64,000 bases of DNA from Acidobacteriota bacterium (GTDB lineage: Bacteria > Acidobacteriota > Terriglobia > Acidiferrales > UBA7541): the NCBI GenBank assembly GCA_013289855.1, contig JABCZD010000004.1, positions 62,001-126,000 on the forward strand, written 5' to 3'. A model generated the notes under the pieces. The model was given only the letters and a program-made list of their open reading frames with translations. It was not told the origin of the DNA and made no database searches. The translations under genes were made by a program, and so were the position numbers. Of this stretch, positions 17,738 through 26,021 are shown one piece after another. How positions within the stretch are numbered: the first letter of the stretch is position 1; the number at the start of each line of letters is the position of its first letter.

Positions 17738-18370
17738 TTAGGGCTGGACGATGCCATTGCGGACTGCATAGAGCACGAGGCTCGCTGTTTCGTGAATGTC
17801 CAGCTTCTGCATGAGTCTCGTGCGATGTGATTCGGCGGTTTTCACGCTAATGCCGAGCAACGATGCCACGTCTTTGGTGGATTTCCCTTCAGCGATCAGT
17901 TGAAGCACTTGCCCTTCTCGCAGCGTCAAAGGATTCTTGGATTGCTCCGACTTGGACTGATACGCCTCCATCACGGCGCTAGACACACCCGGGCTCAGGT
18001 ACACCTGGCCGAGCGAAACCTGCCGGATGGCCAGCACCAAATCGCTGGCGACCTGGCTCTTCAGGACGTATCCCTTTACACCTGCTTCCAGGGCGTCGCG
18101 GATGTACTGACTTTCGTCATGTTGCGTCAGCAGAATGGTCTTGGTCTTTGGAGAAGCGCGCCTCACTTCTCGTGCGGCATTCAGCCCGTTCAAGGTTGGC
18201 ATGCTGATGTCCATTACGGCGATTTCGGGCTGGAGTGATTTCACATGGCGAAGCGCCTCTTGTCCATCGGAGGCTTCCGCAACAACTTGAAATCCTTCGC
18301 GTTCCAGTAAGGACTTCAGGCCTTGACGCACGAGGACATGGTCATCAGCGAGTACGATGCGGATTGGCAT
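17738..18370 (-). CDS. NarL/FixJ-type response regulator
   Basis: A 210-residue regulator. The receiver domain (1-120) has the acidic pair in LADDHV, the phosphoacceptor Asp in IAVMDISMP and the conserved Lys in GYVLKSQ. The LuxR-type helix-turn-helix at 143-205 begins NPLTLREGQVLQLIAEGKST. Its start overlaps the histidine kinase gene by 26 nt and has GGAGG 7 nt upstream. As the last gene of the stressosome operon, it is the likely transcriptional output of the signalling chain; target genes are not indicated by the sequence. Confidence 0.93.
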   Translation of the reverse strand: MPIRIVLADDHVLVRQGLKSLLEREGFQVVAEASDGQEALRHVKSLQPEIAVMDISMPTLNGLNAAREVRRASPKTKTILLTQHDESQYIRDALEAGVKGYVLKSQVASDLVLAIRQVSLGQVYLSPGVSSAVMEAYQSKSEQSKNPLTLREGQVLQLIAEGKSTKDVASLLGISVKTAESHRTRLMQKLDIHETASLVLYAVRNGIVQP

Positions 18371-19322
18371 TCTGAGCCTCCATTGGAAGCTGAATCAGGA
18401 GCCTGGTTCCCCTTCCACCAGCCGAATCGATCGATAGTGCACCGCCAATCGCATTCAAGCGTTCTTGCATGCCGATTAGTCCCAGGCCTCGTCGCCTGCC
18501 ATCCGACTGCGCCGCCCGTACGTCAAAGCCCACACCATCGTCCTCGATAGAGCAGCGAAATGTGCCATTTTTTCGGCCGATCCTTATCCATACTCGGCTC
18601 GCTTTCGAATGTTTCGCCGCGTTAGTCAGCGCTTCCTGAACGGTGCGGTAGAGGGCTATTTCAATGGGACCAGGCAGCCTGCCTGTAACTGTTGTTTTGA
18701 TTTCAATGCTGAGATTGGCGCGCTTTGAAACTCCTTCCGCCAAGAAACGAATCGCCGGAATCCAGCCAAGGTCATCCAGAACCGTTGGCCGAAGTTCATG
18801 GGAGTACCGCCGCAACTGCTTCTCAACCTGATTGAGCAATTCTTCAATCCGTTCAACTCGTTCTTTTTGCGGTTCCAACAATTCTCGTGCAAAGTCTGCC
18901 AGCGCAAGATGCGCGGCCACCAGGAGTTGCCCGGCCTCGTCGTGCACCGCATAGGCGATGCGCTTGATCTCTTCTTCAAGCGTCTCATTGAGTTGCCGCA
19001 GAGCCACGATGGCATCTTGAACTCCACGGTGCGCCATCTCATAAGGAGAAAGTATTTCCGCCAGGAATTCGGCGCCGGTAGCCGACAATTCCTGGCGACG
19101 CGTTGCTCTCTGCCCGTCGGCGAGCATCTCGCGGAGAACCTGATGATGCAGGGCGGCGATTTCCATGAGACTCTTTTTCTCGGTGATGGCGCGCCGCCCC
19201 AGTTCGTAGGCGCGGCCCAAAGCACCCTCGCCACCATCCTGGATGTATTCCCCAAACGCTGAACGATATTCCTTCTCAAAAGTTGGCGGCAACTTTATCT
19301 TTCGTTTGGCTTGCGTCTTCAT
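18345..19322 (-). CDS. Histidine kinase with RsbU_N-like N-terminal domain
   Basis: A 325-residue soluble kinase. Residues about 10-85 (ALGRAYELGRRAITEKKSL, then MEIAALHHQVLREML) match the helical N-terminal domain of the phosphatase RsbU, which in Bacillus binds RsbT. Next come a HisKA_3 dimerisation domain with the phosphoacceptor His in AYAVHDEAGQLL (about residue 128) and an HPK7-type ATPase domain with EALTNAAKHSK, DDGVGFD and GLGLIGMQERL. No membrane segment is present, so its input is expected to be a protein partner. The ATG overlaps the stop of the phosphatase gene (ATGA). I infer that free RsbT activates this kinase. Confidence 0.9.
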   Translation of the reverse strand: MKTQAKRKIKLPPTFEKEYRSAFGEYIQDGGEGALGRAYELGRRAITEKKSLMEIAALHHQVLREMLADGQRATRRQELSATGAEFLAEILSPYEMAHRGVQDAIVALRQLNETLEEEIKRIAYAVHDEAGQLLVAAHLALADFARELLEPQKERVERIEELLNQVEKQLRRYSHELRPTVLDDLGWIPAIRFLAEGVSKRANLSIEIKTTVTGRLPGPIEIALYRTVQEALTNAAKHSKASRVWIRIGRKNGTFRCSIEDDGVGFDVRAAQSDGRRRGLGLIGMQERLNAIGGALSIDSAGGRGTRLLIQLPMEAQNANPHRTR

Positions 19323-19936
19323 GCGCGAACCCCGATCATCCGCACCACCAAAACAAGCGCGTCATCATTTCCGCGGCCATGCTGTTTGAGAATCCTGTCC
19401 GCCGCTCGTTGCGGGGATTCCAAGGGGGAAAGACCTTCCACAAACTCGCCTCGAATCCCATCGGTAACAAAAACCAGAGTATCTCCCTTCGCAATCGGAA
19501 GCACCGCGGCTTGCAGGGCCGGCAATTGCGAGCCGACGACGCCCCCGCGCAGGAGCAGCACCTCCTGCACGCTTCCTTTCAGGGAACCAGCGCGCGTCAA
19601 AACTCCTTGAACATTTCCAACGCCGAGCCAAGTCATCAAGCCATGTTCCGGATCAACGGAAGCAAGACTCATTACCACACCGCGCGTCGCACGGAGACCT
19701 TCATTGCAGCGCTCTACCAGAGAAATGACCGGTTCTTCCACATTCGCTTTGAGAATGGAAATCGCCGCCTTCGCCGCGTATGCAGCTTCTTCTCCATGTC
19801 CAATTCCGTCAATCGCCGCGATCAGAATTCCACTCGGGTTACAGCAAACCAGATGGTGGTCGCCTGATTCACACTGACCCGGGAGGACAAATTTCGCCAC
19901 GGCATATTCCACCAGCGGCATGTTTATTGTTTCCAC
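19319..19936 (-). CDS. RsbX-like PP2C/SpoIIE phosphatase
   Basis: A 205-residue stand-alone SpoIIE-type phosphatase. Metal-binding Asp residues are in IAAIDGIGHGEEA (about residues 38-43) and in VFVTDGIRGEF (about 158-160); TWLGVGNVQGVL is the usual central strand pair. Its size without a sensor domain fits RsbX, which removes phosphate from RsbR and RsbS and resets the stressosome. Its ATG overlaps the rsbT-like gene by 13 nt. The family assignment is strong; the reset role follows from the neighbours. Confidence 0.88.
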   Translation of the reverse strand: METINMPLVEYAVAKFVLPGQCESGDHHLVCCNPSGILIAAIDGIGHGEEAAYAAKAAISILKANVEEPVISLVERCNEGLRATRGVVMSLASVDPEHGLMTWLGVGNVQGVLTRAGSLKGSVQEVLLLRGGVVGSQLPALQAAVLPIAKGDTLVFVTDGIRGEFVEGLSPLESPQRAADRILKQHGRGNDDALVLVVRMIGVRA

Positions 19937-20328
19937 TTCGTCACCGTCACAATCGTCCCGTGACCTGGTTCGGAGACAATTTCAAACTCGTCCATCAGCC
20001 GGCGTACTCCCGGCAGCCCAAGTCCAAGGCTTCCCGATGTCGAAAAACCGTCTCGCATGGCCTGACGAATATCACGGATTCCAGGACCGCTATCGGAAGC
20101 AATGATCGAAATGCCCTGGCGGCTCGAGGCATGGACTATCTTTAACGTGATTTCGCCCCTGCGGGCGTATGACAAGATGTTTCTGGCTAGTTCTGAGATT
20201 GCTGTGGCGATGAGAGTAGCATCGCCTGCCGAAAACCCAAGTTCTATCGCCATAGCCCGACCCTTTTGCCGGGCCAACACAATATCCTGGTCGGAGCTGA
20301 TGGCCACCTCGACTTCTTCTGCCGACAC
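19924..20328 (-). CDS. rsbT: RsbT-like switch kinase
   Basis: A 134-residue GHKL protein kinase of the RsbT type. The N box is in ELARNILSYARRG, the G1 box in DSGPGI and the G2 box in GSLGLGLPGVRRLMDEF. RsbT phosphorylates RsbS and RsbR, leaves the stressosome and activates a downstream partner. It lies 12 nt after the rsbS gene. Confidence 0.93.
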   Translation of the reverse strand: MSAEEVEVAISSDQDIVLARQKGRAMAIELGFSAGDATLIATAISELARNILSYARRGEITLKIVHASSRQGISIIASDSGPGIRDIRQAMRDGFSTSGSLGLGLPGVRRLMDEFEIVSEPGHGTIVTVTKWKQ

Positions 20329-20340
20329 TGTGGCTCACCT

Positions 20341-20703
20341 TCAGTTCGTGGTCTTGAATTTCTCGTTCAAGTACGCGAGACCTTCTTCGAGGTCCAGGGC
20401 TGTGGCGACTCCCTCCAATGTTAAACCGAGTTGTACCATAGCAAAGGCCACCTCCGGCTGAATTCCCACAATGACCGTTTCCGCACCTCGCAGCCGGATC
20501 ATGTGCGCGATCTCCCGAAGCGTTCGCGATGCGAACGAGTCCATCACGTCCATCGCCGTAACGTCCACGATGACCGCGCGCGACCGAAATTTGACAACTT
20601 GCCGGACCAGGCCCATGCGCAAGTGGTTCAGATCCGCGTCCGAGAGAGCCGCCTGAAAGGTGGCAATCAGCACCTCTCCCTGTTTCAGAATGGGGACTTC
20701 CAC
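20341..20703 (-). CDS. rsbS: RsbS-like stressosome scaffold (STAS domain)
   Basis: A 120-residue single STAS domain. The phosphorylatable Ser is in VMDSFASRTL (Ser56), matching Ser59 of Bacillus RsbS, and IVGIQPEVAFAMVQLGL is the typical second loop region. RsbS forms the core of the stressosome with RsbR and holds RsbT. It lies 21 nt after the rsbR gene. Confidence 0.93.
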   Translation of the reverse strand: MEVPILKQGEVLIATFQAALSDADLNHLRMGLVRQVVKFRSRAVIVDVTAMDVMDSFASRTLREIAHMIRLRGAETVIVGIQPEVAFAMVQLGLTLEGVATALDLEEGLAYLNEKFKTTN

Positions 20704-20724
20704 GTAGCCCTTCCTCCCAATCCT

Positions 20725-21630
20725 TTAGCGCGATTCCGCCAGCGTCACCACTTTGTACCCTAATAGTCTTTCCGCCTGCTCGATGCCGCCTTGCAGGTCG
20801 CCCACCGTGTTCATCTTGCCGAGATCGACTCCGATGGTTACCAACGTCTGCGCAATCTCCGGCGAAAGGCCGGTGACAATCACCGTCGCACCAAGCAGCC
20901 GTGAAGCTTCCACCGTTTGCACCAGGTGGTTCGCAACCGTCACGTCCATCGCCGCTACACCGGTGATATCGATCACCACCACTTTCGCACGATTGGTGCG
21001 GATTCCCCGCAGCAGCTGTTCCGTCAATTGCCGGGCGCGCTGCGGATCGATCACGCCAATGATCGGCAGAATCAGCAATCGTTCGCGCACCTGCAGCACC
21101 GGCGTCGAGAGTTCTCGAATTGCTTCCTGTTGCTGCCGGATGACGCGCTCGCGCTCTTGCACGAAACCTACGGCCACGGTGTTCGCGATGCGATTCGCGG
21201 CAGGTTCATAAGCATCCAGGATGCGGTTCAGTTTCTTGAAATCCGTCTGGTACTTGGCGAACAGGGAGCGGGCAAGCACGTCTCGAAGCAGGAGAACGAT
21301 GCCAACGACTTCGTGGGTCTCGACTCCTCGCGGAATAATGCGTTCCGACAGGTTGCGCGCGTACGCTTGCAGCGCTTCGAATGCTTCGGTTTCCAGAGCC
21401 TCTACGTAGCTGTCGTATACCGAAGTTGCTTCCGCGAAGATCTCTTCCTTGGTCATTGCGGTAAGCAGGCGGGTCTCGGTGATGCGCACCACCCATTCCT
21501 CGCGCAACTGCGTCCGGTTCTGACGGAGGTGCGCCACCAGCTCACGAAGAAGCTCTGACGGTGCTTCACTTCGCACTATTTCCGCCCTTGGATTGCTCCG
21601 TGTCCCCAAGGTGACCTCTCGTTTGGACAT
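20725..21630 (-). CDS. rsbR: RsbR-like stressosome sensor
   Basis: A 301-residue protein with an N-terminal sensor domain and C-terminal STAS domain (about 185-300). The N-terminal part (about 25-165) is all-helical with YDSYVEALETEAFEALQAYA and RGVETHEVVGIVLLLRDVL, which resembles the RsbRD-like N-terminal domain rather than a haemless globin or LOV domain. In the STAS part MDVTVANHLVQTV and IVTGLSPEIAQTLV carry the Thr residues equivalent to the two RsbT phosphorylation sites. The start at 21630 is chosen because AAGGAG lies 9 nt upstream; an open frame from 21711 would add 27 residues. Confidence 0.9.
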   Translation of the reverse strand: MSKREVTLGTRSNPRAEIVRSEAPSELLRELVAHLRQNRTQLREEWVVRITETRLLTAMTKEEIFAEATSVYDSYVEALETEAFEALQAYARNLSERIIPRGVETHEVVGIVLLLRDVLARSLFAKYQTDFKKLNRILDAYEPAANRIANTVAVGFVQERERVIRQQQEAIRELSTPVLQVRERLLILPIIGVIDPQRARQLTEQLLRGIRTNRAKVVVIDITGVAAMDVTVANHLVQTVEASRLLGATVIVTGLSPEIAQTLVTIGVDLGKMNTVGDLQGGIEQAERLLGYKVVTLAESR

Positions 21631-21701
21631 GAATCGATTCTCCTTACCCTGAACAGCATACCCTTGCCGCGTAATCGGCTGGGTTCCCTGCAGATTTAAG
21701 A

Positions 21702-21730
21702 CTAGTACCATTCCTTACCTGCAGTCTCAA
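21702..21730 (-). promoter_or_regulatory. Candidate promoter of the stressosome operon
   Basis: On the reverse strand TTGAGA (21730-21725) and TACTAG (21707-21702) are 17 nt apart, about 72 nt before the rsbR start. The -35 is close to consensus, the -10 poor. Confidence 0.3.
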
Positions 21731-21756
21731 TCAAGTAAAGCTCTGCGAATGGCCTC

Positions 21757-21768
21757 AGGTATATACCT
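21757..21768. promoter_or_regulatory. Perfect 12-bp palindrome in the divergent promoter region
   Basis: AGGTATATACCT is fully self-complementary and lies in the 334-nt spacer between the rsbR operon and the diguanylate cyclase gene, upstream of the candidate rsbR promoter. It has the form of an operator for a dimeric regulator and could control both directions. Apart from this and the promoter candidate the spacer holds nothing I can identify. Confidence 0.4.
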
Positions 21769-21964
21769 TAGTTTCCGGGCTAAGTGACAACAATTGCCGG
21801 TAAACCGCGTCTCTCGTCGTTCCTGCATACATCATCATTGGGAAGTACTACTGGAATTACCTGCACCGAGAATCCGGGCCTTACCCGCTTGTCGCTTCTG
21901 CGCGCCAATGGGACCATGCGCTTACCAGTGAGGCGACTCTTCGCGCTTGCTGTAAAGAGGGTGA

Positions 21965-22762
21965 ATGCCGATGCAAGAATTGCAGGCCCAAGAAGATTCG
22001 CAGGTCGCTCGCCTGAGGAATGGTTCGCCGAAACAGACCTCCAACCGCAAGGTTCTCGCCATGGCTCGAAAAAACGGACCAGGAGAAAACGGCCTCTCGG
22101 AGAATTTATTTTCCGCCTTGTGTGCTGCGGATTCCGAGTTTGCTCAAATATTGCAGGAAGTGGAAGAAATTTCTAAGCTTCTAAAGTCGGACCACCCGGA
22201 CACTCAGACCATGCGGGTGGCAACTCACCCGGCCGTCTGGGGCGCCGTTAAGCAGGCCCTTCTCGATAGGGAACTGCGCTATCTTGCTCTCACGGACGAT
22301 CTGACCTGCCTCTTCAACCGGCGCGGGTTTTTTGCCGCCGCAACCCAGCAACTCAAACTGGCCCGGCGCAATGAGCACAGTCTGCTGCTGTTGTTTTGTG
22401 ACGTCGACAACCTGAAGAAGATAAATGACACCTATGGCCATCACGAAGGGGATCTAGCACTCATTCGCGCGGCAGACGCCCTCGAGCAATCCTTTCGTGG
22501 TTCAGACATTCTTTCTCGCCTCGGCGGCGATGAGTTTGTCGTACTGGCATCCGAGACATCGAATCAAACCCAGGAGATCCTTCTTCGCCGCTTGGAGAAG
22601 AATCTGAGGAAGGCGAGCGCAACAGATCCACGATACGAGTTATCCCTCTGCGTGGGCGTGGCGCGTTTCGATCCCAAGCGCGCCACCACGCTCGGCGAAC
22701 TGATGGCTCAAGCGGATAAAGCGATGTACGAGAAAAAACGTGGTACTCGCAAAGTTGTGTGA
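21965..22762 (+). CDS. GGDEF diguanylate cyclase
   Basis: A 265-residue protein with an N-terminal helical part of about 90 residues and a GGDEF domain at about 105-260. The active site is LGGDEFVVLA, and an RxxD inhibitory site (RGSD) sits five residues before it, so product feedback control should be intact. DDLTCLFNRRGFF marks the domain start. No membrane span or recognised sensor domain is present. AGGG is upstream of the ATG at 21965; ATG 21971 is an alternative start. Its stop overlaps the start of the PilZ gene (GTGA), and it is divergent from the stressosome operon. Confidence 0.92.
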   Translation: MPMQELQAQEDSQVARLRNGSPKQTSNRKVLAMARKNGPGENGLSENLFSALCAADSEFAQILQEVEEISKLLKSDHPDTQTMRVATHPAVWGAVKQALLDRELRYLALTDDLTCLFNRRGFFAAATQQLKLARRNEHSLLLLFCDVDNLKKINDTYGHHEGDLALIRAADALEQSFRGSDILSRLGGDEFVVLASETSNQTQEILLRRLEKNLRKASATDPRYELSLCVGVARFDPKRATTLGELMAQADKAMYEKKRGTRKVV

Positions 22763-23124
22763 GGGCAATTGTGAACGATTTTGAACAGCCCCAAGCCACC
22801 GGCGGGGCAATCTCGGAGAAATCCGGTCAGCTGCGCTTGGATGGAAGAAACGAAAAGCGCGTCGCCATGGCGATCCCGGTATGCCTTGTAACCGCGAAAG
22901 ATCTGCTCTTTGCCTATCACGCCATAACGGAGAACGTGAGTCCCCACGGGGCTCGCATCATCACCAGGCGCCGATGGCCACTCGAAGAGCGGCCACGCCT
23001 CGCCTCGAGTTCAGGCGAGCTTGGAACGCCAGCGCGAATCGTCTACTGTGAACCTCTGACGAACGGAAATTACTGCATAGGATTGCGATTCCCTTCGGCC
23101 ATCACGGACTGGAAATTCACATGA
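22759..23124 (+). CDS. Single-domain PilZ protein
   Basis: A 121-residue PilZ protein with both c-di-GMP-binding motifs: RNEKR (RxxxR) and NVSPHG (NxSxxG). The start is GTG at 22759 overlapping the TGA of the cyclase gene, so it is translationally coupled; a GTG at 22771 is possible. The pair would make and bind c-di-GMP in one local circuit. The output partner is not visible. Confidence 0.85.
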   Translation: MRAIVNDFEQPQATGGAISEKSGQLRLDGRNEKRVAMAIPVCLVTAKDLLFAYHAITENVSPHGARIITRRRWPLEERPRLASSSGELGTPARIVYCEPLTNGNYCIGLRFPSAITDWKFT

Positions 23125-23358
23125 GATATCCAGCGTAACGTATCATGCCTGAAATCGCCGTCGAAAAAGGGACTGCTCACCAGTGATCAAGAAAGCGCCC
23201 CCGCAACGGGGTTCAAGGAGACCGGTCAAGAGCCAGATGCCAGCGGAACTTCACCCCCCGAACTTAATCTGCCGGAATATATTGGAGGTATTCGTGACTG
23301 AGTCCTCATTTGTCGGAACGCTTGCCCTGCGTTTCACAACAATCTGCCTGGAGGAATC

Positions 23359-23586
23359 ATGACCCATCCTCCGAACGTGTGCGCACACTGCGAAAACGGG
23401 CGTGACCCCGTCACCGTAAACAATGGCTTCATCTTCGCATTTCAGATTGTGGACGGCGTCATGATGGAGGTGTGCCTCCACAAAGGCTGCATGGAGCCGT
23501 GGTGTCATCTGTTTAACGTTCGTCCACAATGGCCTCGTTTAGCCCGTCACGAATCAATTTCAGTTTTTCCCGAAGCACAACCATAG
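23359..23586 (+). CDS. Small CxxC protein, paralogue of the 48.4-kb gene
   Basis: A 75-residue protein with CAHC near the N-terminus and HKGC about 35 residues later, a likely zinc site. The block VCAHCENGRDPVTVNNG is closely paralleled by VCVECKNENDPVTPENG in the small protein at 48386-48658, so the two form a family. GGAGGAATC lies directly before the ATG. It lies alone, 234 nt after the PilZ gene. The function is unknown; it may be a nucleic-acid or protein-binding zinc ribbon. Confidence 0.7.
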   Translation: MTHPPNVCAHCENGRDPVTVNNGFIFAFQIVDGVMMEVCLHKGCMEPWCHLFNVRPQWPRLARHESISVFPEAQP

Positions 23587-23810
23587 CCTCCTTAGGAGGC
23601 GCGGGACAGGAACGTGTGAAGAAATTGGTTTTGAAGCGAAACTAGCCACGCGCAACGGTACGGGTGGGCGGGTGGCAGTCCCTTTAAGCCGCAAGGAACC
23701 TTCCCGGGTTGCAAAGGGTGGGCCACTCTGCGCCTCCCAGCAACGATCCGCCTGAAGACGGGGGGCAGCCGGAACATTTATCATCTTCGTTCGAATGCAA
23801 TACTATAAAG

Positions 23811-24254
23811 TACTATTGACATGCGATTACGGCTCTGCTATCCTCTGCCATGTCTCCCGCAAGACCCTTCTCCGCCCCAACCTCCCCGCTTCACGCCGCC
23901 CCGCCTGCGCCGCCCAAGACTCATCAGTTCGTAACCGCATCACTCCGCTCTTGCGCACCGACGCAAAAACACGATCCTTTATTTTCAACAGCTTGCGCAC
24001 TCTTCTTAATTCGCAATTCCGCCTATCCCCCGTGTTTTGTTAACACTGCGCACTCTTTGTCAAAAACACCCGGGGGTAGTATTGGTATCTCTAACCAATT
24101 TCTTGGATTCTCCAGATCCATCCATGTAACCCCAACAGAATCTATCTCTTTCACGCGAATCACCGTAAACCCAACAGAATCTTACTCTTTCGCGCGAATT
24201 ACCCCTAAACCCAATGGAATCCTACTCTTTCAAAATGACCCCCGGGGGTGGGGG
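23811..24254 (+). repeat. Long dispersed repeat with own promoter, copy 1
   Basis: About 440 nt that recurs in inverse orientation at 42538-42970. It begins with GTACTATTGACA, runs through an AT-poor then C-rich part, then GGGGGTAGTATTGG and a CTCTAACCA block, and ends in three contiguous 39-40-nt units (24127-24165, 24166-24205, 24206-24240) with core GAATCTATCTCTTTC, closed by CCCCCGGGGGTGGGGG. The copies differ by a 12-nt length change near 24100 and scattered substitutions. Substitutions change amino acids in every open frame, so I treat it as non-coding. It ends 142 nt before the HAD-like gene. The rest of the 23587-24396 gap shows nothing I can identify. Confidence 0.85.
23816..23844 (+). 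promoter_or_regulatory. Sigma-70 promoter at the head of repeat copy 1
   Basis: TTGACA (23816-23821) and TATCCT (23839-23844) with an exact 17-nt spacer. The boxes and the spacing are identical in copy 2, where the spacer differs only slightly. Transcription would enter the repeat and then the HAD-like gene. Confidence 0.65.
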
Positions 24255-24396
24255 TCCACGGTTTCTTCCTTACCTCGTTACCTCATTACCTCGCCTTCGG
24301 TCTTCCTCGCCGTCGTACCTCAGCGCTACCACGCTTCTTCCGCTAGAATGGGTACCGAATTCTTGGGGAGATTATCTGCGGCAAACATCTTGTGTC

Positions 24397-25347
24397 ATGT
24401 ATCTGGCGGTGGACTCGCTCGTGCCGGTGCGCGGCAAAACCTTGGCTGGGTTGGACGAGTTCAGCGCCAGCCTGGATCATTCCGCCGTGCCTGCCGTTTG
24501 GGTGACCAGCCGCACGCGCCTGCAGATGGACGATCCGCGCCGCAAGAACGGCCACACCCATCCTTTTATCGGCGAAGGTGGCTGCGCGGTTTTTCTGCCG
24601 GAAGATTATTTTCATCTGCGTCCGGAAAAAACTTTGCGGCTGGGGCGCTTCACCAGCATGCCGGTGGCGCAGCCGCAGCCCGCGGCGCAGGAAGCGTTGG
24701 CCAGTCTAGTGGAGGATACCGGCGTGGAGGCCGTGCCGCTGCGCAGTCTGTCGCCACGGGAATTGGTCCAGAATTCCGGCTTGCCGGCGCGTGATGCGGA
24801 GATGGCGCGGCAGCGGGATTTCGACGAGCTATTCTTTTTTGCCGGTGCTTCGGACGCGGACATTGCTCGCTTCGTCGCCGAAGCCAAACTGCGCAAGCTG
24901 GCGCTGCGGCAACACGGCGTGCTGTGGTCGCTGGCGGTGGGCGCCAGTCTGCAAAAATGCATCCGCGATCTGACCAAGCTTTACGATCGCGCCCTGCGTT
25001 ATCACGCCGTGGTGCTCGGCGTCGCCACCGCCGCCGAGGCGCCGGAACTATTTGCCTGTTGCGAACGAAACATTTTGCTGGCAAATCGCGAAACTCCAGT
25101 TAGCGACGACGCAGCAAATGATGATGCAGATGAAGTTGCGGACGAACGTGCAGATGAAGATGCAGGCGACGTCGCGAATGACGCAGCGGAGAGCGCAGGA
25201 AATAGCGCCGCGGCTGGCGGCAAGCCCGGCGCAAAAAAGTCCGCGAACGACCCGGCTCTTGGTTCGTATAGCTTGACGATTCCGCTGCACGCGCCGGAGA
25301 CCTGGGAGCAGTTGCTCGAAACGGTGGGCTCGCGCAGTTATAAATGA
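24397..25347 (+). CDS. HAD-like protein related to mannosyl-3-phosphoglycerate phosphatase, catalytic motifs lost
   Basis: A 316-residue protein whose overall pattern follows the MPGP branch of HAD phosphatases: an N-terminal strand MYLAVDSL, AVWVTSRTRLQMDD as motif II, and PFIGEGGCAVFLP matching the PFIxENG segment. However motif I lacks the DxD pair (only Asp6) and the place of the GDSxND motif reads GVATAAEAPEL. Both catalytic Asp groups therefore seem absent, so it is probably not an active phosphatase. Residues 230-275 are an Asp/Ala-rich repeat (ADEVADERADEDAGD). The ATG at 24397 begins exactly where the family homology begins; no good ribosome site is visible. The repeat-borne promoter points at it. 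Confidence 0.7.
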   Translation: MYLAVDSLVPVRGKTLAGLDEFSASLDHSAVPAVWVTSRTRLQMDDPRRKNGHTHPFIGEGGCAVFLPEDYFHLRPEKTLRLGRFTSMPVAQPQPAAQEALASLVEDTGVEAVPLRSLSPRELVQNSGLPARDAEMARQRDFDELFFFAGASDADIARFVAEAKLRKLALRQHGVLWSLAVGASLQKCIRDLTKLYDRALRYHAVVLGVATAAEAPELFACCERNILLANRETPVSDDAANDDADEVADERADEDAGDVANDAAESAGNSAAAGGKPGAKKSANDPALGSYSLTIPLHAPETWEQLLETVGSRSYK

Positions 25348-25617
25348 AGAGCTGCGATGAACGAAAAAGTAGGAAGTGAAGTCGCACTATTGTGTGATAT
25401 GTTGCACACCAGCTCGCAGCACAGGTCTGGCGATTTCTGCTGTACGACGTGGCAACTCCCCTGTTTCGTGCGCGGTACGCATGTTTCAGGCAGGGTTCGT
25501 CATTGGCCTGCGGATTGCGGCGTGATGGAAGACGGCGGTGCTCCGCAGGCACTCCTGTTTGGGTTCAGAGGCGCGCTCAGCGCGGGACGTCCTGAACGTA
25601 CTAGGAGACCCCTGATT

Positions 25618-25797
25618 ATGGCTTGGCTGATTCGCACTCTTCGCATTCCCGCAAGCGAATCGAATATGGGGCTGGTGCTGGCGCTCTGCGCAGTGACCAT
25701 GAGCATGCTTTCGCTGGCGGTGGCGTGGCAAGCGCAGATCATCTCGCGGCAGCATGAAGTAATTCAGTGGCTCGCAAAGTTGAAATTGGGTTTTTGA
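25618..25797 (+). CDS. Small single-span membrane protein
   Basis: A 59-residue protein with one membrane span at about 17-38 (MGLVLALCAVTMSMLSLAV) and a basic C-terminus. AGGAGA lies about 10 nt upstream of the ATG. The frame is open further upstream to 25357, but that part has no protein character. Function unknown. Confidence 0.5.
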   Translation: MAWLIRTLRIPASESNMGLVLALCAVTMSMLSLAVAWQAQIISRQHEVIQWLAKLKLGF

Positions 25798-26021
25798 GAA
25801 GTAGTTTTGAACGTCGCTCCAGAGCATAGCCTCAAAAAAAAGTAGCTTCAAAACGTCACTTTGCGACGTAGCTCTAAGAGCTGACCCTTCCGAACAGCAT
25901 GAAGCTGTACTACCTGCTCTTGTGAACAGCTGGACACAATTCTTGATTTTCCTCCGCGACAATCCAATCCCGATATGTTTCAATATGGGGCAGTTCGGAT
26001 TTTTCTCGGGGAGATTCATAG

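Noticed and set aside
24127..24240. Possible CRISPR array (39-40-nt units)
   Set aside because: The units are contiguous with no spacers, are degenerate, and no cas genes are present.
23850..24794. 314-codon open frame through repeat copy 1 and into the HAD-like gene
   Set aside because: Its counterpart in copy 2 is open too, but the differences are mostly amino-acid-changing, and another frame is equally open in both copies. In the HAD region it is out of frame with the family-like protein.
25357..25617. N-terminal extension of the small membrane protein
   Set aside because: Composition is not protein-like (CCTTWQLPCF and similar) and a ribosome site lies before ATG 25618.
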